Shown: piece by piece, positions 33,065 to 45,596 of the stretch
Position numbering within the stretch: position 1 is the first letter of the stretch
Layout of the letters: each line of letters begins with the position of its first letter
Assembly (NCBI GenBank): GCA_035772735.1
Contig: JASDFA010000007.1
Coordinates: forward strand, 72,826,501-72,890,500
Reading direction: 5' to 3'
Origin: Datura wrightii
Taxonomy: Eukaryota > Streptophyta > Magnoliopsida > Solanales > Solanaceae
Length of the DNA stretch: 64,000 bases
The notes under the pieces: model-generated
The model's input: the letters and a program-made list of their open reading frames with translations, nothing else
Databases searched by the model: none
Told to the model about the DNA's origin: nothing
Made by a program: the position numbers and the translations under genes

Positions 33065-35322
33065 TGTCACGACCCAAACGTAGATTTGGATTGCAACACG
33101 GGAGAAGGAGCCTCGAGAGACTCCAAGTCGACCCATGGTATGAACATACATCTATCTCAATTCAGCAAAGCAAAATGCTCAACATGATAACATAGCAGAA
33201 GAATAATCATATCATGACATGGTAAGTGAAATTCACTTTATATATGACAACTGAGTACTACACATAGTCCAAAAGCCTCTAATGTATCTGATGGGATGAT
33301 GGGGCAACACCCCCAACTAACCTGACAAGTCTAGAAAACTGAACATAGAGAGAATACTGATATCAATTAGTCCTCGGGGGATGTGGACTCACCAATGGAC
33401 TGGATGCTAACTCTGAGAATGAGCTAATGACGGTGTTGGGTCGGAGCCTGTATCATGAAACCATATAACATAGAGTATGTGGTCAGTACGTGGAATGTAC
33501 TGAGTATGAAAGGTAAGTAAAATGAACATCTAAAATACATAAAAGCTCATAAGAGATCATAAGAGTGGGACAACATGCTCATAACATAAATATCATAATA
33601 CAACAAAAGGCTCAAGGTTCTCAAAACATTTGTAATCCATTCATTATCATAATCATAAGAGAAACTTTATAAATCATAACTTGAGCCAAAATAATATAAA
33701 CATAAAAATGCATACAAACATTCGGAACAATGGGAGGACTCGTCATAACCGACACCATCATAGTAGAGACTTACATGATGCCCCAACTATCTCACTCAAG
33801 TGGGAAGAGTTTTCCCAAGCTTGCCAGGCAAAGGACGTGCATTATGTGATTTCATGAAAGAGGGGATCCATTAACATTGTAATGTATCAATATGAACCTA
33901 TGGTGGCATGTAGCTATGAGACACCGGCGTAGTCCTTTGAGCACCGAGCTACTCAGTGCTAGACACTGCTCCCAAACACATGCACATTAGGTTCGTACGT
34001 AAATCATAAACATCATTCACGAGATTCATGGCTACATAAATAATAACATCATTGATCCCCATTTACATACATGCTTAATCATGGATCAAGGGCCCCTAAA
34101 TTGGCGAACATCATAAATCGATCAATCATTAAATCCATTTCATAAATCATAAATCATACTTAAACATGTGGGAATTTCCCCAATACTTTATCATGCTTGA
34201 AAATACTCAATTCACTTGAAAACATGATTATAAACTTAGGTAATTTGAAAACATGCTTCTCATCACTAATACTTCATCATACATGAATATTCTTCATAAA
34301 TCTCAACTTTCATGAACTTCTCATTAATGGGCATTTGAATTTATAAAGCTTGAAACATGACTTTAATGGAAAACAACGTAAAACTTGCCATGAATCATAA
34401 TTCGATAATAAAAACACCTTTTAATCAGGCCCATATAGTAAATTAGAAATTTCATGCATTGGGTTAAAACCTAATAGAATCATCATAGGTGTTTTCATGA
34501 TTTAGAGAGAGATTGGGCATGGATGTGAATGGATTCACCCATTCATAATCCTACGTACCTTATTAAAATTGGCTCTTACACTTCCTTGATTTCCCAAGAG
34601 GATTTTGAGAAGAATTGGAAGGGCTAAGGCTTGATCTCTTTTCTATCTTCCAAACTTTGCATTCATGAGTTTAGAATAGGCTAGAATGGCTTATCCCACC
34701 TTAAACACTCTGAAAATAACTTAAAAAGACATAGTGTATTACCCTAGAGCATAGGAATAATGAGAATACCATTAATAACTTCACAGACAATAACTGCTCA
34801 TCAGTCCCCACGAGGGACATAATGAGTCGTTGCCACCAGTCACGAGTTGTTACATAGGTCATTGGGCACACAGTTGAAATCTCACATGGAACTCATAACT
34901 GTCCATCATATGAGTCGTTACCGGTGACCACGACTCATGGTCACCACTGGTTATCTCCGCTGCCTTGACCCTAAATCATTACTTACCTGCTGACCACGAT
35001 CCACCAAATGAATCGTGGTGTTGGACCATGACTCATGGGGTCTATCCGTTAGGTGCACTACCACTCACACTTCCCTTTTTTGTTTCCCTAGCCACAACAA
35101 ACCTGATGAGTCGTGGTTCCTGACCACTACTCGTGGTCATACCCGTGATGACTACATCAATAAATTTTCAACTCAAGTACAGTACCTCACCACGAGTCAC
35201 CTTACAACTCATGGTCTTCCCCCATGGGCCACAGAATGACTCGTTCTGTGACCTGGTGTAGAAGTTTCCTTTTTCTCCATTTCAACTTTCGGGTCTGATC
35301 TATAGGCTTTCGAGGTACAACA
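33065..35322 (-). repeat. Tek-B 5' LTR
   Basis: 2258 bp, TGTTGTACC...GTCGTGACA on the minus strand, homologous to 25771-28025. The outer end at 35322 is joined to Tek-C gag, so this is the insertion boundary of the Tek-A/B array. U3 (34800-35250) is again rich in cacgactcatgg-type words. Confidence 0.87.
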
Positions 35323-36420
35323 CCTCCAAATCGAATGAATGCTAGAAGGAATGGCAATGAAAATGGCCATGAGAATGGAAATAGAGATTAGCATCAGCAA
35401 GCCCTGCCAGCACCTATAGATCTTACGCTTGAGCAGGTCACTCATGTGGAGTTTAGAGTGGCATTTCAGATATTGGCACAGGAGATGACCACTCAGGCCA
35501 ATCATCGGGCAGTGGCCCATGTTCCTTAGGATGGGAATGCAACAGTGGCTAGAGTTCGAGACTTTCTCTGGATAGTGCGGACCCGCCGGATTTCTAGGGT
35601 CGAAGGCGGTGAGGACCCGCATGAGTTTATTAAGGAGGTGCAAAAGATCGCCTAGATTATAGGGTGACCGGGTAGGAGAGTGCGGACCTAGCCTCCCATC
35701 TATTGAAGGGGGTTGCTTACATATAGTACTGCTAGTGGAAGGATGGTAGGGCAGTGGGAGTAGTTCTTATGAGTTGGGAAGTGTTTATTTCTACCTTCTT
35801 GGATAGGTTCTTCCCTAGGGAGTTGAGAGAGGTGATGGCGGTGAAGTTCATCAATTGAAGCAACACCACATGACTGCCCAAGAGTATGCTTTAGAGTTTA
35901 CCCGGTTGTCCACATATGTGTTGGAGATGGTTGCGGGTCAAAGGGCTCGTATGAGAAAATTTGTGAATGAAATATCAAACTTGTTGGTCAAGGAGTGCAG
36001 GACTGCTATGCTTAATAGTGATCTAGACTTCTCACAATTGGTCATATATGCCTAGTAGATAGAAGCGGATTAGATGAAGGAGAAGGAGAGAGAGACTAAG
36101 AGGGATAAACAGGGAGTTATGGACAGTTCCAGTAGAGATCTGGCAGAGGACATGGCCACCAGTCCCACCAGAGATCATCATCCTCAACACCATTATCAGC
36201 CAATGTTATGACCAGATCTAGGCATGATAAGCAGGGTAGAGCTTCAGGTTCTAGAGGTCAAGGAAGCATGTCAAGAGAGCCCTACATTCCAGTTTGCGGC
36301 AGGTACGATAGGAGGCACATCGGAGAGTGCTCAGAAGGTTTAGGAGCGTGTTACGAGTGTGGAAAGCTCGGACCCCAGCTTAGAGACTGTCCTTCAGCCA
36401 GACATGGCCATTAGAGGCCG
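35323..36420 (+). pseudogene. Tek-C gag, broken
   Basis: Begins PPNRMNARRNGNENGHENGNRD then a stop, against MPPCRMNGRRNDYGYG in Tek-C2. The ATG itself was separated by the Tek-A/B insertion. Open parts: 35855-36055 (HMTAQEYALEFTRLSTYVLEMV, LLVKECRTAMLNSDLDFSQLVIYA) and 36208-36414. The knuckle reads CYECGKLGPQLRDC with Pro at the His-ligand position. Many stops. Confidence 0.78.
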
Positions 36421-36584
36421 CAACCCAGCCACCAGTTCAACAGGTCCACCAGTATGCCCAGCTTAGTAGGGCGCATCCACTAGTGCTGGTGATGGTCAAT
36501 GTCAGAATATATTTTATGCCCTCTCATCTCGTCAGGAGCAAGAGGTCTCTCCAGATGTGGTTATTGGTATATTATGAGTATTCC

Positions 36585-36811
36585 ATATTAATGTGTATGC
36601 ATTATTAGATCCAGGGGCTACCCTATCTTTTGTGACTCCTTATGTTGCTATTAGTTTTGGATTCAGTCCCAAAATCCAATCAGAACCCTTCTTAGTCTCT
36701 GCTCCAGTCAGTGACTTAGTTATAGCTCGAGGGTGTGTAGAAATTTCCCTATCACAGTCCTTTAGAAAGTCACCTCAGGCAATCTAGTAAAGTTAGACAT
36801 GGACAATTTCG
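36585..36811 (+). pseudogene. Tek-C aspartic protease remnant
   Basis: YALLDPGATLSFVTPYVAISFGFSPKIQSEPFLVSAPVSDLVIARG; DPGA in place of DSGA. The frame closes at about 36787. Confidence 0.75.
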
Positions 36812-37650
36812 ATGCTATCTTCAGTATGGATTGGTTGCATGCATGTTATGCCTCAGTTAATTATTGAGGAGATTGACTTTAGTATCAACCTTTTGCCCTT
36901 TACGCAACTTATATCCGTTCCTCCTTACCGAATGGCTCCAACCGAGATCAAGGAGTTGAAAAAGCAGTTGAAAGATCTCCTCAATAAGTGTTTCATCAGG
37001 CCTAGTAAATCCCCGTGGGGTGCTCCGATTCTCTTTGTTGGGAAGAAGGATGGTTCACTTAAAATGTGCATTCATTATCGGCAGTTGAACAGGTCACAAT
37101 CTAGAACAAGTATCCCCTCCCCAGGATTGATGACTTGTTTGACCAACTTTAGGGTTCTAAGTGCTTCTCAAAGATAGAACTTAGATCTGGCTATCATCAG
37201 CTCAGAGTTAGGGTGAGTGACATTTTGAAGACAGCCTTCAGGACTCGATATTATCATTATGAGTTCGTAGTTATGTCCTTTGGACTAATGAATGCTCCTG
37301 CAGCCTTAATGGACTTGATGAACAGGGTTTTCAAATAGTATTTGGATATGTTTATGATTTTCCTCATAGATGATATTCTTATATACTCTCGGAGCAAGGA
37401 GGAGCATGCTGCTCATTTGAGTATTGTGCTATAGATTCTCAAGGATCGCTAGTTGTTCGCTAAATTCATCCAGTATGAGTTTTGGTTGAACTCAGTGGAA
37501 TATTTGGGCCATGTGGTTTCCAATGAGGGTGTGCAGGTGGACTCTCAAAAGATAGAGATGGTGAAGAATTGGCTTAGACCAGTTAGTCCCTTCTATATCA
37601 GGAGCTTCTTAGGTTTAGCTGGCTGCTACAGGAGGTTTGTTGAAGGATTT
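36812..37650 (+). pseudogene. Tek-C reverse transcriptase, broken
   Basis: Parts: [47 protein letters not shown] (to about 37095), then a frameshift; [10 protein letters not shown] (near 37185), [30 protein letters not shown] (near 37365-37400) with TAG stops on either side; then [32 protein letters not shown] (37480-37575). The region upstream lacks most of the protease-RT linker. Confidence 0.8.
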
Positions 37651-38290
37651 TTGTCCATTACAGCGCCATTTACTAAGTTGACCTAGAAGAAAGTCAAATT
37701 TTAGTGGTTGGATGCCTGTGAGAAGAGTTTTCAGGAGCTAAAGACTCGACTCACTACAACCCCAGTACTTACTTTACTAAAGGGCACAGATGGTTTCATT
37801 ATGTATCGTGACACCTCTAGGGTTGTTCTTGGTTGTGTGTTCATGCAACATGGTAAGGTCATTACGTATGTCTCTACGCAGCTTAAGACTCATGAGAAGA
37901 ATTACCCGACGCATGATCTTGAGTTGGCAATGCTGGTGTTTGCATTGAAGATTCGGAGATACTACTTGTATGGGGTGCATGTGGATGTGTTCACAAATCA
38001 AAAGAGCCTTCAGTATGTGTTCACTCAGAAGGACCTGAACATGTGACAAAGGAGATGGCTAGAGCTTCTCAAAGATTATGACATGAGTGTCCTTTATTGT
38101 CTAGGCAAGGCCAATGTAGTGGCGGATGCTCTTAGTAGGCTGTCCATGGAGAGTGTGGAGGGAAGTAAGGAGTTGGTGAAGGATGTGCATTGGCTTGCTC
38201 ATTTAGGGTTCACCTTGCTGACTCGACATATGGTGGTGTCATTTTTCAGAATAGGTCAAATCTTCATTCGTGACCAAGGTCAAGGCTAGC
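37651..38290 (+). pseudogene. Tek-C RNase H region, broken
   Basis: Open 37708-38046: [76 protein letters not shown] then TGA. The catalytic block normally FTDH reads FTNQ, so one active-site Asp is lost. Continues 38083-38200 with [16 protein letters not shown]. Confidence 0.78.
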
Positions 38291-39690
38291 CAAGACAAGG
38301 ATCCTATCTTGGTAAAGCTGAAGGAAGCTGTCCAAAATTAGAAGGTGGAGGCCTTCTCCGAAGGGGGAGATAGTGTACTTCGTTATCAAGGTCGTATTTA
38401 TTTCGGGTATTGGTGACTTGAGAGAGCGGATGTTGGAAAATGCTTATGGCTCTTGGTATTCTAGCCACACAGGTACCACCAAGATGTATCGTGACCTACG
38501 GGAAGTATATTGGTGGAATGACATGAAGAAGGACATAGAGGAGTTGGCTAAGTGTCCAAATTGTCAACAAGTAAAAGTCGAGAATCAGAGACCTGGAGGT
38601 ATGCTACAAGACATTAGTATCCCTACTTGGAAATAGAAAGTTATCAATATGGACATCATCAAAGGGTTACCTCATACACACAGACAGTATGACTCTATAT
38701 AGGTGGTTGTAGACAGATTGAAAAAGCAGCTCATTTCTTACCGGTCAAAACTATCGCTTCAGTTGAGGACTATGCTAGATTATAATTTGGGAGTTAGTTT
38801 GGTTGCATGGAGTTCCCTTGTACTTCATCTCATATAGAGATACTCAGTTTATCTCACAGTTTTGGAGATCATTTCAGGAGGGTCTTAGTACTCAGGTGAA
38901 GCTTAGCATAACTTTTTACCTGCAGATAGATGGTTAGGCCGAGCAGACCATGTGGACTCTTGAGGACATCTTTAGAGAGTGTGTGATTGACTTCAAGGAT
39001 AGTTAGGATGATCATTTCCTTCTCATTGAGTTTGCTTACAATAACAGTTACCACTCCAGCATTCAAATGACTCAATTGGAGGCTCTTTATGGGCGGAGAT
39101 ATAGATCGCCTATTGGATGGTTCGAGGTAGGTGATGCTATATTAATAAGGCCAGATTCAGTTTATGAGGCCATGGAAAAAGTCTGGCTTATTAGGGAGAG
39201 GCTGAAAATAACTCAGAGTCGTTAGAAGTCTTATGTGGATGTTAGATGGAGGGATCTTAAGTTTGAAGTTGATGATTGGATGTTTTTTAAGGTGTCTCCC
39301 ATGAAGAGAGTGATGAGTTTCAGAAAGAAAGGGAAACTTAGTTCCTCGAAATGTTAGTCCATATAGGATCTTGAGGTGAGTTAGCAAAGTGGCTTATGAG
39401 TTGGAGCTACCAGTGGAGTTAAGCTTCGATACATCCAGTTTTTCAAGTATCCCTATTGAAGAAGTGCATTCGCGACTCGGCCTTGGTTGTTTCGATGGAG
39501 AACATAGGTGTGAAGGATAGCCTTACCTATGAGGAGGTTCCAATTGAGATCTTTGATCTTCAGGTAAGGAAGTAGCTTTAATGAAGGTTCTGTGGAGGAA
39601 TCAACTTGATGAGGGAGCTATGTGGGAAGCCGAAGCAGATATGATGGCTAGATACCTGCATCTTTTGCCTTCCGATTTAGTTCCAGCATA
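38290..39690 (+). pseudogene. Tek-C integrase with tail, broken
   Basis: Zinc-finger part open 38373-38636 (RMLENAYGSWYSSHTG, KCPNCQQVKVEN; the first His ligand reads Tyr). Core near 38650-38990 with stops (IDG*AEQTMWTLED). YNNSYHSSIQMTQLEALYGRR near 39030-39095, PMKRVMSFRKKGKL near 39300. Chromodomain-like tail near 39500-39680 (TYEEVPIEIFDLQV) is frame-shifted. Confidence 0.76.
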
Positions 39691-39908
39691 AAGTATCAGT
39701 TTAATCTGCAGTATTTTATTTAGTTTCATGTTTCCCGATTCCTTTTATGTTTTTGCATGTACGTATATTTCACGAATTTAGAGCAGTCATGTATCTCAGA
39801 ATGGAGTTAGTCGCTCCGTCAGTTTTTAGCTTTAGTTGTTCAGTATTTAGGGTCACAGTTCTTTCCCAGCTTTTCATCATGTTTAACACACATTCAAGGA
39901 CGAATGTT

Positions 39909-39924
39909 CCCAAGTGAGAGATAT
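39909..39924 (+). promoter_or_regulatory. Tek-C polypurine tract
   Basis: tcccaagtgagagatat before the LTR start TGTAATACCCC. The upstream perfect hairpin ACATTC-AAGGAC-GAATGT is at 39890-39908. Confidence 0.72.
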
Positions 39925-42356
39925 TGTAATACCCCAATAATCCCTAGCACTAGATTCGCAAAAAAGAAATCTGATCAGCAGAAAAAGTTAAAAAAATTCC
40001 TCAAAACTACTCGTTGTATGAGTCATTGGAAGAAGTAACAGATAGTAGATCTAAGTCATGGTAAAATTTTGGTTGACAGGTCCAGGACCAATAAGCCATG
40101 GAATGACTCGTGGGTCACTATAACGGTCGTGGGTTCTAGTTGTTGTTTGGTTTGTGTTGCAGGGTGGATGGTATGAGTCGTGGTACAACTATTTGTAGGG
40201 AACAATGAGCTGTTGTTAGTACTCATGAGAAGGTGAAGTTATAATGGTCTGTCCAATGCCTATTGTGATGACTAATAACTCGTGGTTGGTACCCATTGGG
40301 GAAATTCCAGAAGCTAAGTATATAAGTTCAGCGGTGACAACGAGAGGAAACAAATTATCATTTTTGGGTTGTAACGGCTCGTCCTATCCAACTATTGCTT
40401 GAGGATTAGAGATTGGGGGAAACGTGGAAGGGTGTAACGAGTCATGGTACTGAAGAATGACTTGTTGTATGAGGCATGGCACCTGGCAGTATGATTTTTC
40501 CTGCGAAATCAGTAAGGATATTTTCATAATTTCTAAGCTCCTAAGTCCAAAACTACATCGTTTTAATCCATGAAAGGAGTGTTTTAAGAGGCTTTAGCCT
40601 ATCTCAAAGTCATTAGGCTTTCCCATGCATGCAAAGGTTTGAATTCTCTTAGAAGATCAAATCTAGAAGTCCCTAAATTCATCCCCACTTCCTTTGGGAT
40701 TTAAAAGACAAGTTGAGAATCAATTTATCCAGGTATGTAAGGCTATGAATGAGAGTATTCTTTAACTCTCATGACCAAAATTTTTCTTCAAGTTCATGAA
40801 TTCATGTTCTAATTCAAGTTATGATCATATACGTTTTTAACCCAATTTTGTGAAATTCTCCATGATATGTCTATGGGCCAATTCCCCTCATGTTCCAAAT
40901 CATATTTTGAAATTTATGGGTAGATTTTATATGTAATTTGATTAATTCATTATGTCAAGTTTTTGGAAAATTCAGCCCTGTTATGAAAGTTTCATGAAAA
41001 GCCTAGTTTATGATTCATGTTTTTAAGTATGATCAGATATCTTGCATGAAAGAATGTTTATGCATTACCCATGTATAAATTCATGATTTTGACTTATGAA
41101 GTCTACTTCAAGTATGCATAATTTTTAAGACTTAGGAAAGCCCACAAAAGTTAAGTATGTTTTCATGAATTAGTTCATATTTATAAGATCATTTTACCAT
41201 ATGGTTTGGAGTCAATACTCCCTATTCAACTTATGGTATGTTTGGATCCACGACTCACAATGTTTAGATTTCTGACTATGCATGTAATTATAATTTCAGA
41301 TTTTTGAAGAACAATGGGAGCACTATGCATATTTTTGGGAGTAGTGTCTAGCACCGAGTAGATTAGGGGTTCAGATAAACCCCAGGTCTCAGAACTATGC
41401 GCAATATAGGTATATTTATACAGTGGGACATCCCTTAAGAGTTTTCCCCTCTTGCCGGAGGGCCTTCAACTTGAAATCGATATCATGGTATCATCCTTAG
41501 CCCTGGCTAAGCTTTGGACAACTCTGCCTACTTGAGTGTGATAGTTGGGGCATCATATATGATTTATCATAATGGTGTGGGTTATGAAGAGTCTCCCATA
41601 ATTCCTCATGATTTCAGTTATTCATGTTCATGACTTATGATAATGTGTTTTATAACAAGTTTGACCCCGTGTTCAATTTATAAGCTTGTACTTTTGATTT
41701 CAGCTATGACTAGTCATATGATTTCTATAATTAGCTTTGAGTCATCCTATTCAAATATGATATTCAGCTTGTTATTAAACATGTTTCAGATTCAAATTCA
41801 GATTTCAGCATGCAGCCTTACTCTCATGATCTTATGATATATGCTTATATGCATGATTTCAACTAACAGTTACTTAGCATGTTTTACTGACCTTGCGCAC
41901 TCACTATGTTCCAAGTACTGACCACATACACTATGCTGTATCATTTCATGATACAGGTCTGAGTGATCTGACTGAGTTCCACCATTAGTTCAACTTCCCC
42001 TCAGTCCAGCTCAGTTCCCGCTGTTGGTGAGTCCTCATCTTCTGAGGACCTTCAACTTAGTATTTGATTATGTTATTTCAGTTTTTAGACTTTAACAAGC
42101 TAGTTGGGGTTGTTGTCCCATCAGCTCATCAGGCAGTTTAGAGGTTATCAAACATTATGTAGACTTTCAGCTTTGTCGAGTGTTGTCTCCATTTATGATT
42201 GTTATGTTATTTAGACTTTCGTTTGTTAATGTTTAGATTATCAGCTTTTTTTGATATATTCTCTTTAACTCCTATGCTCATTCCATGGGTCGACTTAGAG
42301 CCATTCGTGGTTCTAGGTCCCGTATCTTGATCCAGACCTAAGTTCAGGTCGTGAAA
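39925..42356 (+). repeat. LTR shared by Tek-C (3') and Tek-C2 (5')
   Basis: 2432 bp, TGTAATACCCC...GTGAAA (terminal C changed). Starts at the Tek-C polypurine tract; ends 4 nt before the Tek-C2 primer site. U3 words of the atgagtcgtgg type at 40010-40500, and a TATATAAG box near 40318. The remainder is AT-rich without ORFs of note. Confidence 0.85.
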
Positions 42357-42360
42357 AACT

Positions 42361-42372
42361 TGGTATCAAAGA
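42361..42372 (+). promoter_or_regulatory. Tek-C2 primer-binding site (tRNA-iMet)
   Basis: tggtatcaaaga, two mismatches from TGGTATCAGAGC. Confidence 0.72.
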
Positions 42373-42567
42373 AAAGGTTTAGAGTGTCCTAGGGTGTCTA
42401 AAAGCTGCATTAAGTAGAGTCTTTTTCATGGGTGTAAAGCGGGCCACACTTATGAAGAAGAGGCTATGAGACATTTCAGGTAATTTCTCGTGTTTCTTGA
42501 TGTATATCGTGTGATGAAGTATCTCCCTATCCTTCTAACTCGTGCTATACACGTTTGCAGAAATATG

Positions 42568-43315
42568 CCTCCATGCCGAATGAATGGTAGAAGGAATGAC
42601 TATGGATATGGCCTTGACAATGATAATGGAGATGAGCATCAGCAAGCCTCGATAGCACTTGCAGATCCTATGCTCGAGCAGGTCACCCATGCTGAGTTTA
42701 GAGAGGCTTTCTAGATGTTGGCACAGGTGATGACTGCTCAGGTCAATCAATGGGCAGTGGCCCATGTTCCTCAGGGTGGGAACGCGACAGTGACTAGAGT
42801 TCGATATCTTCTTCGGATGAACCCGCTGGTGTTTTTGGGGTCAAAGGTGGGTGAGGACTTGCATGAGTTTATTGAGGAGGTATAGAAGATCACCCAAATT
42901 ATGGGGGTATCCAGGAAGGAGAGTGCGGACCTAGCCTCTTATCAGCTAAAGGGGGTTGCTTACATATGGTATCGCTAGTGGAATGATGGTAGGGAAGTGG
43001 GAGCAGTTCTGTGAATTGGGATGAGTTTGTGACTGCCTTGTTGGATAGGTTCTTCCCTAGGGAGTTGAGGGAGGCGAAGGCGCAGTGTTCTTCAACTTGA
43101 AGCAATACCACAGGACTGTCCATGGGTATGCTTTAAAGTTTACCCAGCTGTCCAAGTATGCATAGGAGATGGTTGCAGATTAGAGGGCTCGTATGAACAA
43201 ATTTGTGAATTTAATATTAGACTCGCTGGTCAAGGAGTGCAAGACCGCTATGTTGAACAGTGATCTAGACTTCTCACGATTGGTCATATACGCCGAGTAG
43301 ATATAGGTAGATCAG
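42568..43315 (+). pseudogene. Tek-C2 gag fragment
   Basis: Starts MPPCRMNGRRNDYGYGLDNDNGDEHQQAS at ATG 42568, closely like Tek-C gag. It runs through LKGVAYIW, FLDRFFPRELRE-like and DSLVKECKTAMLNSDLDFSRLVIYAE blocks with stops and frameshifts, and ends abruptly at about 43315 where Tek-D LTR sequence begins. No protease or pol follows. Confidence 0.78.
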
Positions 43316-45396
43316 ACGGGTCGTCCAGTGACCCGTTGGGTGCGCCATGAGTCATTCAGTGACTCGTGGGGAGAAGGTTGGACATGGTTGAGATTTTGAG
43401 TTTTGATGTGACCTCAAGTCACGGACAGCACCACGATTCATTGAGTGGTCCATGGTCAAGAGTTGATTGAAGGTTGAATGTTTCTGATAGTATCCCTAAT
43501 GGATTGTCACCACGAGTCGTAGGGTACACCACGAGTCGTGGTGTCCCTCGTGGTGACCAGTGTTGAGAATTTCTAGTTCAGGCTACGAGAGGAGGACCAT
43601 GAGTCGTGGTCTAGGACACGAGTCGTCCAATCCCTCATCGGGACTAGCAGTGTGTTTTTCCCAATGAATTTTTTAAGGTCTTTTCCTTAATTCTTAAGTT
43701 CCTAAGGCCTAAAATACGCCGTTTTAAGCTCAGAATAGTGTGATTAAAGAGGGGTAAGTTCATTCTACGCCTATTCACTTCCATGCATGCAAGTCTAGAA
43801 GCTCCTAAGGGTGATCAAGTCTAAATTCCTCAAGTTCTTCCCCAAATGGGCAATCAAGGGAGTTGTGATCAGATTTCTATAGGTATGTAAGGCTATGAAT
43901 GGGTGCATCCATCCACACCTATGCCCGATCCCTCTTCAATTTATGAAATTCTAGTTGATGAATCTATGGGGTTTTAATCCAATATCTGAATTCTCTAAGT
44001 TTCAATCATGGGTATGATCTAAGCGTGCTTCTAATGTTGAATTATAATGAATAGGCATATTTTTAAATGTTTTTAATTATAAATTATATTTTCAAGTTTT
44101 GTAGATTATGATGCCCATCCATGAAAGTTCATGAAAGTTGAGATCTAGAATATATGTATTTAATCATAATGAGAAGTATATGAAGAAAACATGATTTCGA
44201 ATTACCCATGTGTATGTTCATGTTTTCGAATGATCAAATCTATGTCAAGCATGTTGAAGTATTGGGCAAGCCCATATGATCAAATATGTTTTATGATTTA
44301 TCTAAATTTCATGTTATTAGCTTACCACATGGATTTTGGAGTCTAGACTCCCACTATTTTCAGCTTGTGGTATGGTTTGAGCCCAAGGCTCCTCATGTTA
44401 TGATTTAAGACTTATGCATGTATTTTATGAGTTAGCTTCAGCACTAGACGATGGTTCAGCTTCGTCGAAAAATAATGCAGAGCATATGCATGTTTTTGGG
44501 AGTAGTGTTTGGCACCGAGTAGGCTAATGGTTAGTCGACCTAATGCCTCAGAACAACGCGCCAACGTAAGTATGTTCAGATTATTTGGGACCTCCCTTTG
44601 TGAGCTTCCCCTACTCCAAGGGGCCTTCAACTTGATATCAATATCAAGCCATGGAAAAGCTTTGGACGGCTCAGCCCACTTGAGTGTGATAGTCGGGACT
44701 ATATAAGCTCTATCGTGGTAATGTCGATTATATGATGTCTCCCATTGTTCCTCATGATTTCAGTTATGCATGTTCATCAGTCATGATATTATGTTTTCAA
44801 TAGGTTTGACCTAATGTTCAGTTTTACTTATGAATATCAGTTTTCAGCTTTTGGTCATTCGATTCAGTTATGTTCAGATCATGATTTTAGAAAATAACAT
44901 GCAAGGCCTACTCTCAGAATCTTATCTTGATTGTGTTTTATGATATGCATGATTTATGATATTACTTGCTTAACAGTTTTACTTAGCTTGCATACTCAAT
45001 ACATTCCACGTACTGACTGCATACTATATGCTATATTGTTTTATGATACAGGCTTGGATATTCAGGCTCAGTCCCTCCATTAGTGAGACTCTCAGCATCA
45101 GTATTCCCCTATGTCAGTTGGTGAGTACCATATCAGTCATATTTTGTATTTACAGTTTCAGACTATAGTGAGTTAGTTGGGATCTTATCCCATCAACTCG
45201 TCCGTAGTAGAGGCTTCTGACTTGAGTTATGTATTCCGATGTTATGAGATTATCCGACTTCCGTTATGTTAATTATATTGATCTTCCACTTTATTATGAT
45301 TGAGTTAGATGTCATGTTCATGCCATGGGTCGAGTTGAAGCCTCTCGGGGTTCTTTGTCCCGTGTCTCGATTCGGGCCTATGTTCGGGTTGTGACA
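43316..45396 (+). repeat. Tek-D left LTR, 5' end deleted
   Basis: Colinear with 63576-64000 from its first bases (gacgggtcgtccagtgaccc against gacgagtcatctagtgaccc). It lacks the first ~80 bp. Ends GTTGTGACA. The start region is dense in cacgagtcgtgg words (43330-43640). A long AT-rich middle follows. Confidence 0.85.
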
Positions 45397-45400
45397 AACT

Positions 45401-45412
45401 TGGTATCAGAGC
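45401..45412 (+). promoter_or_regulatory. Tek-D primer-binding site (tRNA-iMet)
   Basis: tggtatcagagc, a perfect match, 4 nt after the LTR end. Confidence 0.88.
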
Positions 45413-45596
45413 ATTAGGTTTTTAAGGTCCTAGGGTGTTGAAAGCCGCATTGAGTACAATATTTTTCATGGGTTTGAAGCGTGCACACTTATGATGAAGA
45501 GGCTACGAGACATTTTAGGAAATATTCCCTTTTTTCATGATCTCTATCGTGCGGTGAAACGTTTCTCTATCCTTCTAACTTATGCTATATGTGTTT

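Larger units (their letters stand above)
20235..35322 (-). mobile_element. Tek-A/Tek-B: two chromoviruses in an LTR-INT-LTR-INT-LTR array
   Basis: Minus strand throughout. LTR 20235-20684 (cut by Tek-F), Tek-A internal 20685-25770, shared LTR 25771-28025, Tek-B internal 28026-33064, LTR 33065-35322. Each LTR has a polypurine tract on one side and/or a tRNA-iMet primer site on the other; the middle LTR has both. gag, protease, RT, RNase H, integrase and tail come in normal chromoviral order in both units, all broken. The two units carry different stops. The right end (35322) abuts cctcc, the second codon region of Tek-C gag. Confidence 0.88.
35323..43315 (+). mobile_element. Tek-C and Tek-C2: chromovirus units sharing one LTR
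   Basis: Tek-C internal region 35323-39924 begins at the second codon of gag; its 5' LTR and leader are displaced by the Tek-A/B insertion. LTR 39925-42356 follows the Tek-C polypurine tract and is itself followed by a tRNA-iMet primer site and a second gag (Tek-C2, 42357-43315), so it serves both. Tek-C2 stops in mid-gag where it is fused to the truncated Tek-D left LTR. All coding parts are broken. Confidence 0.83.
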
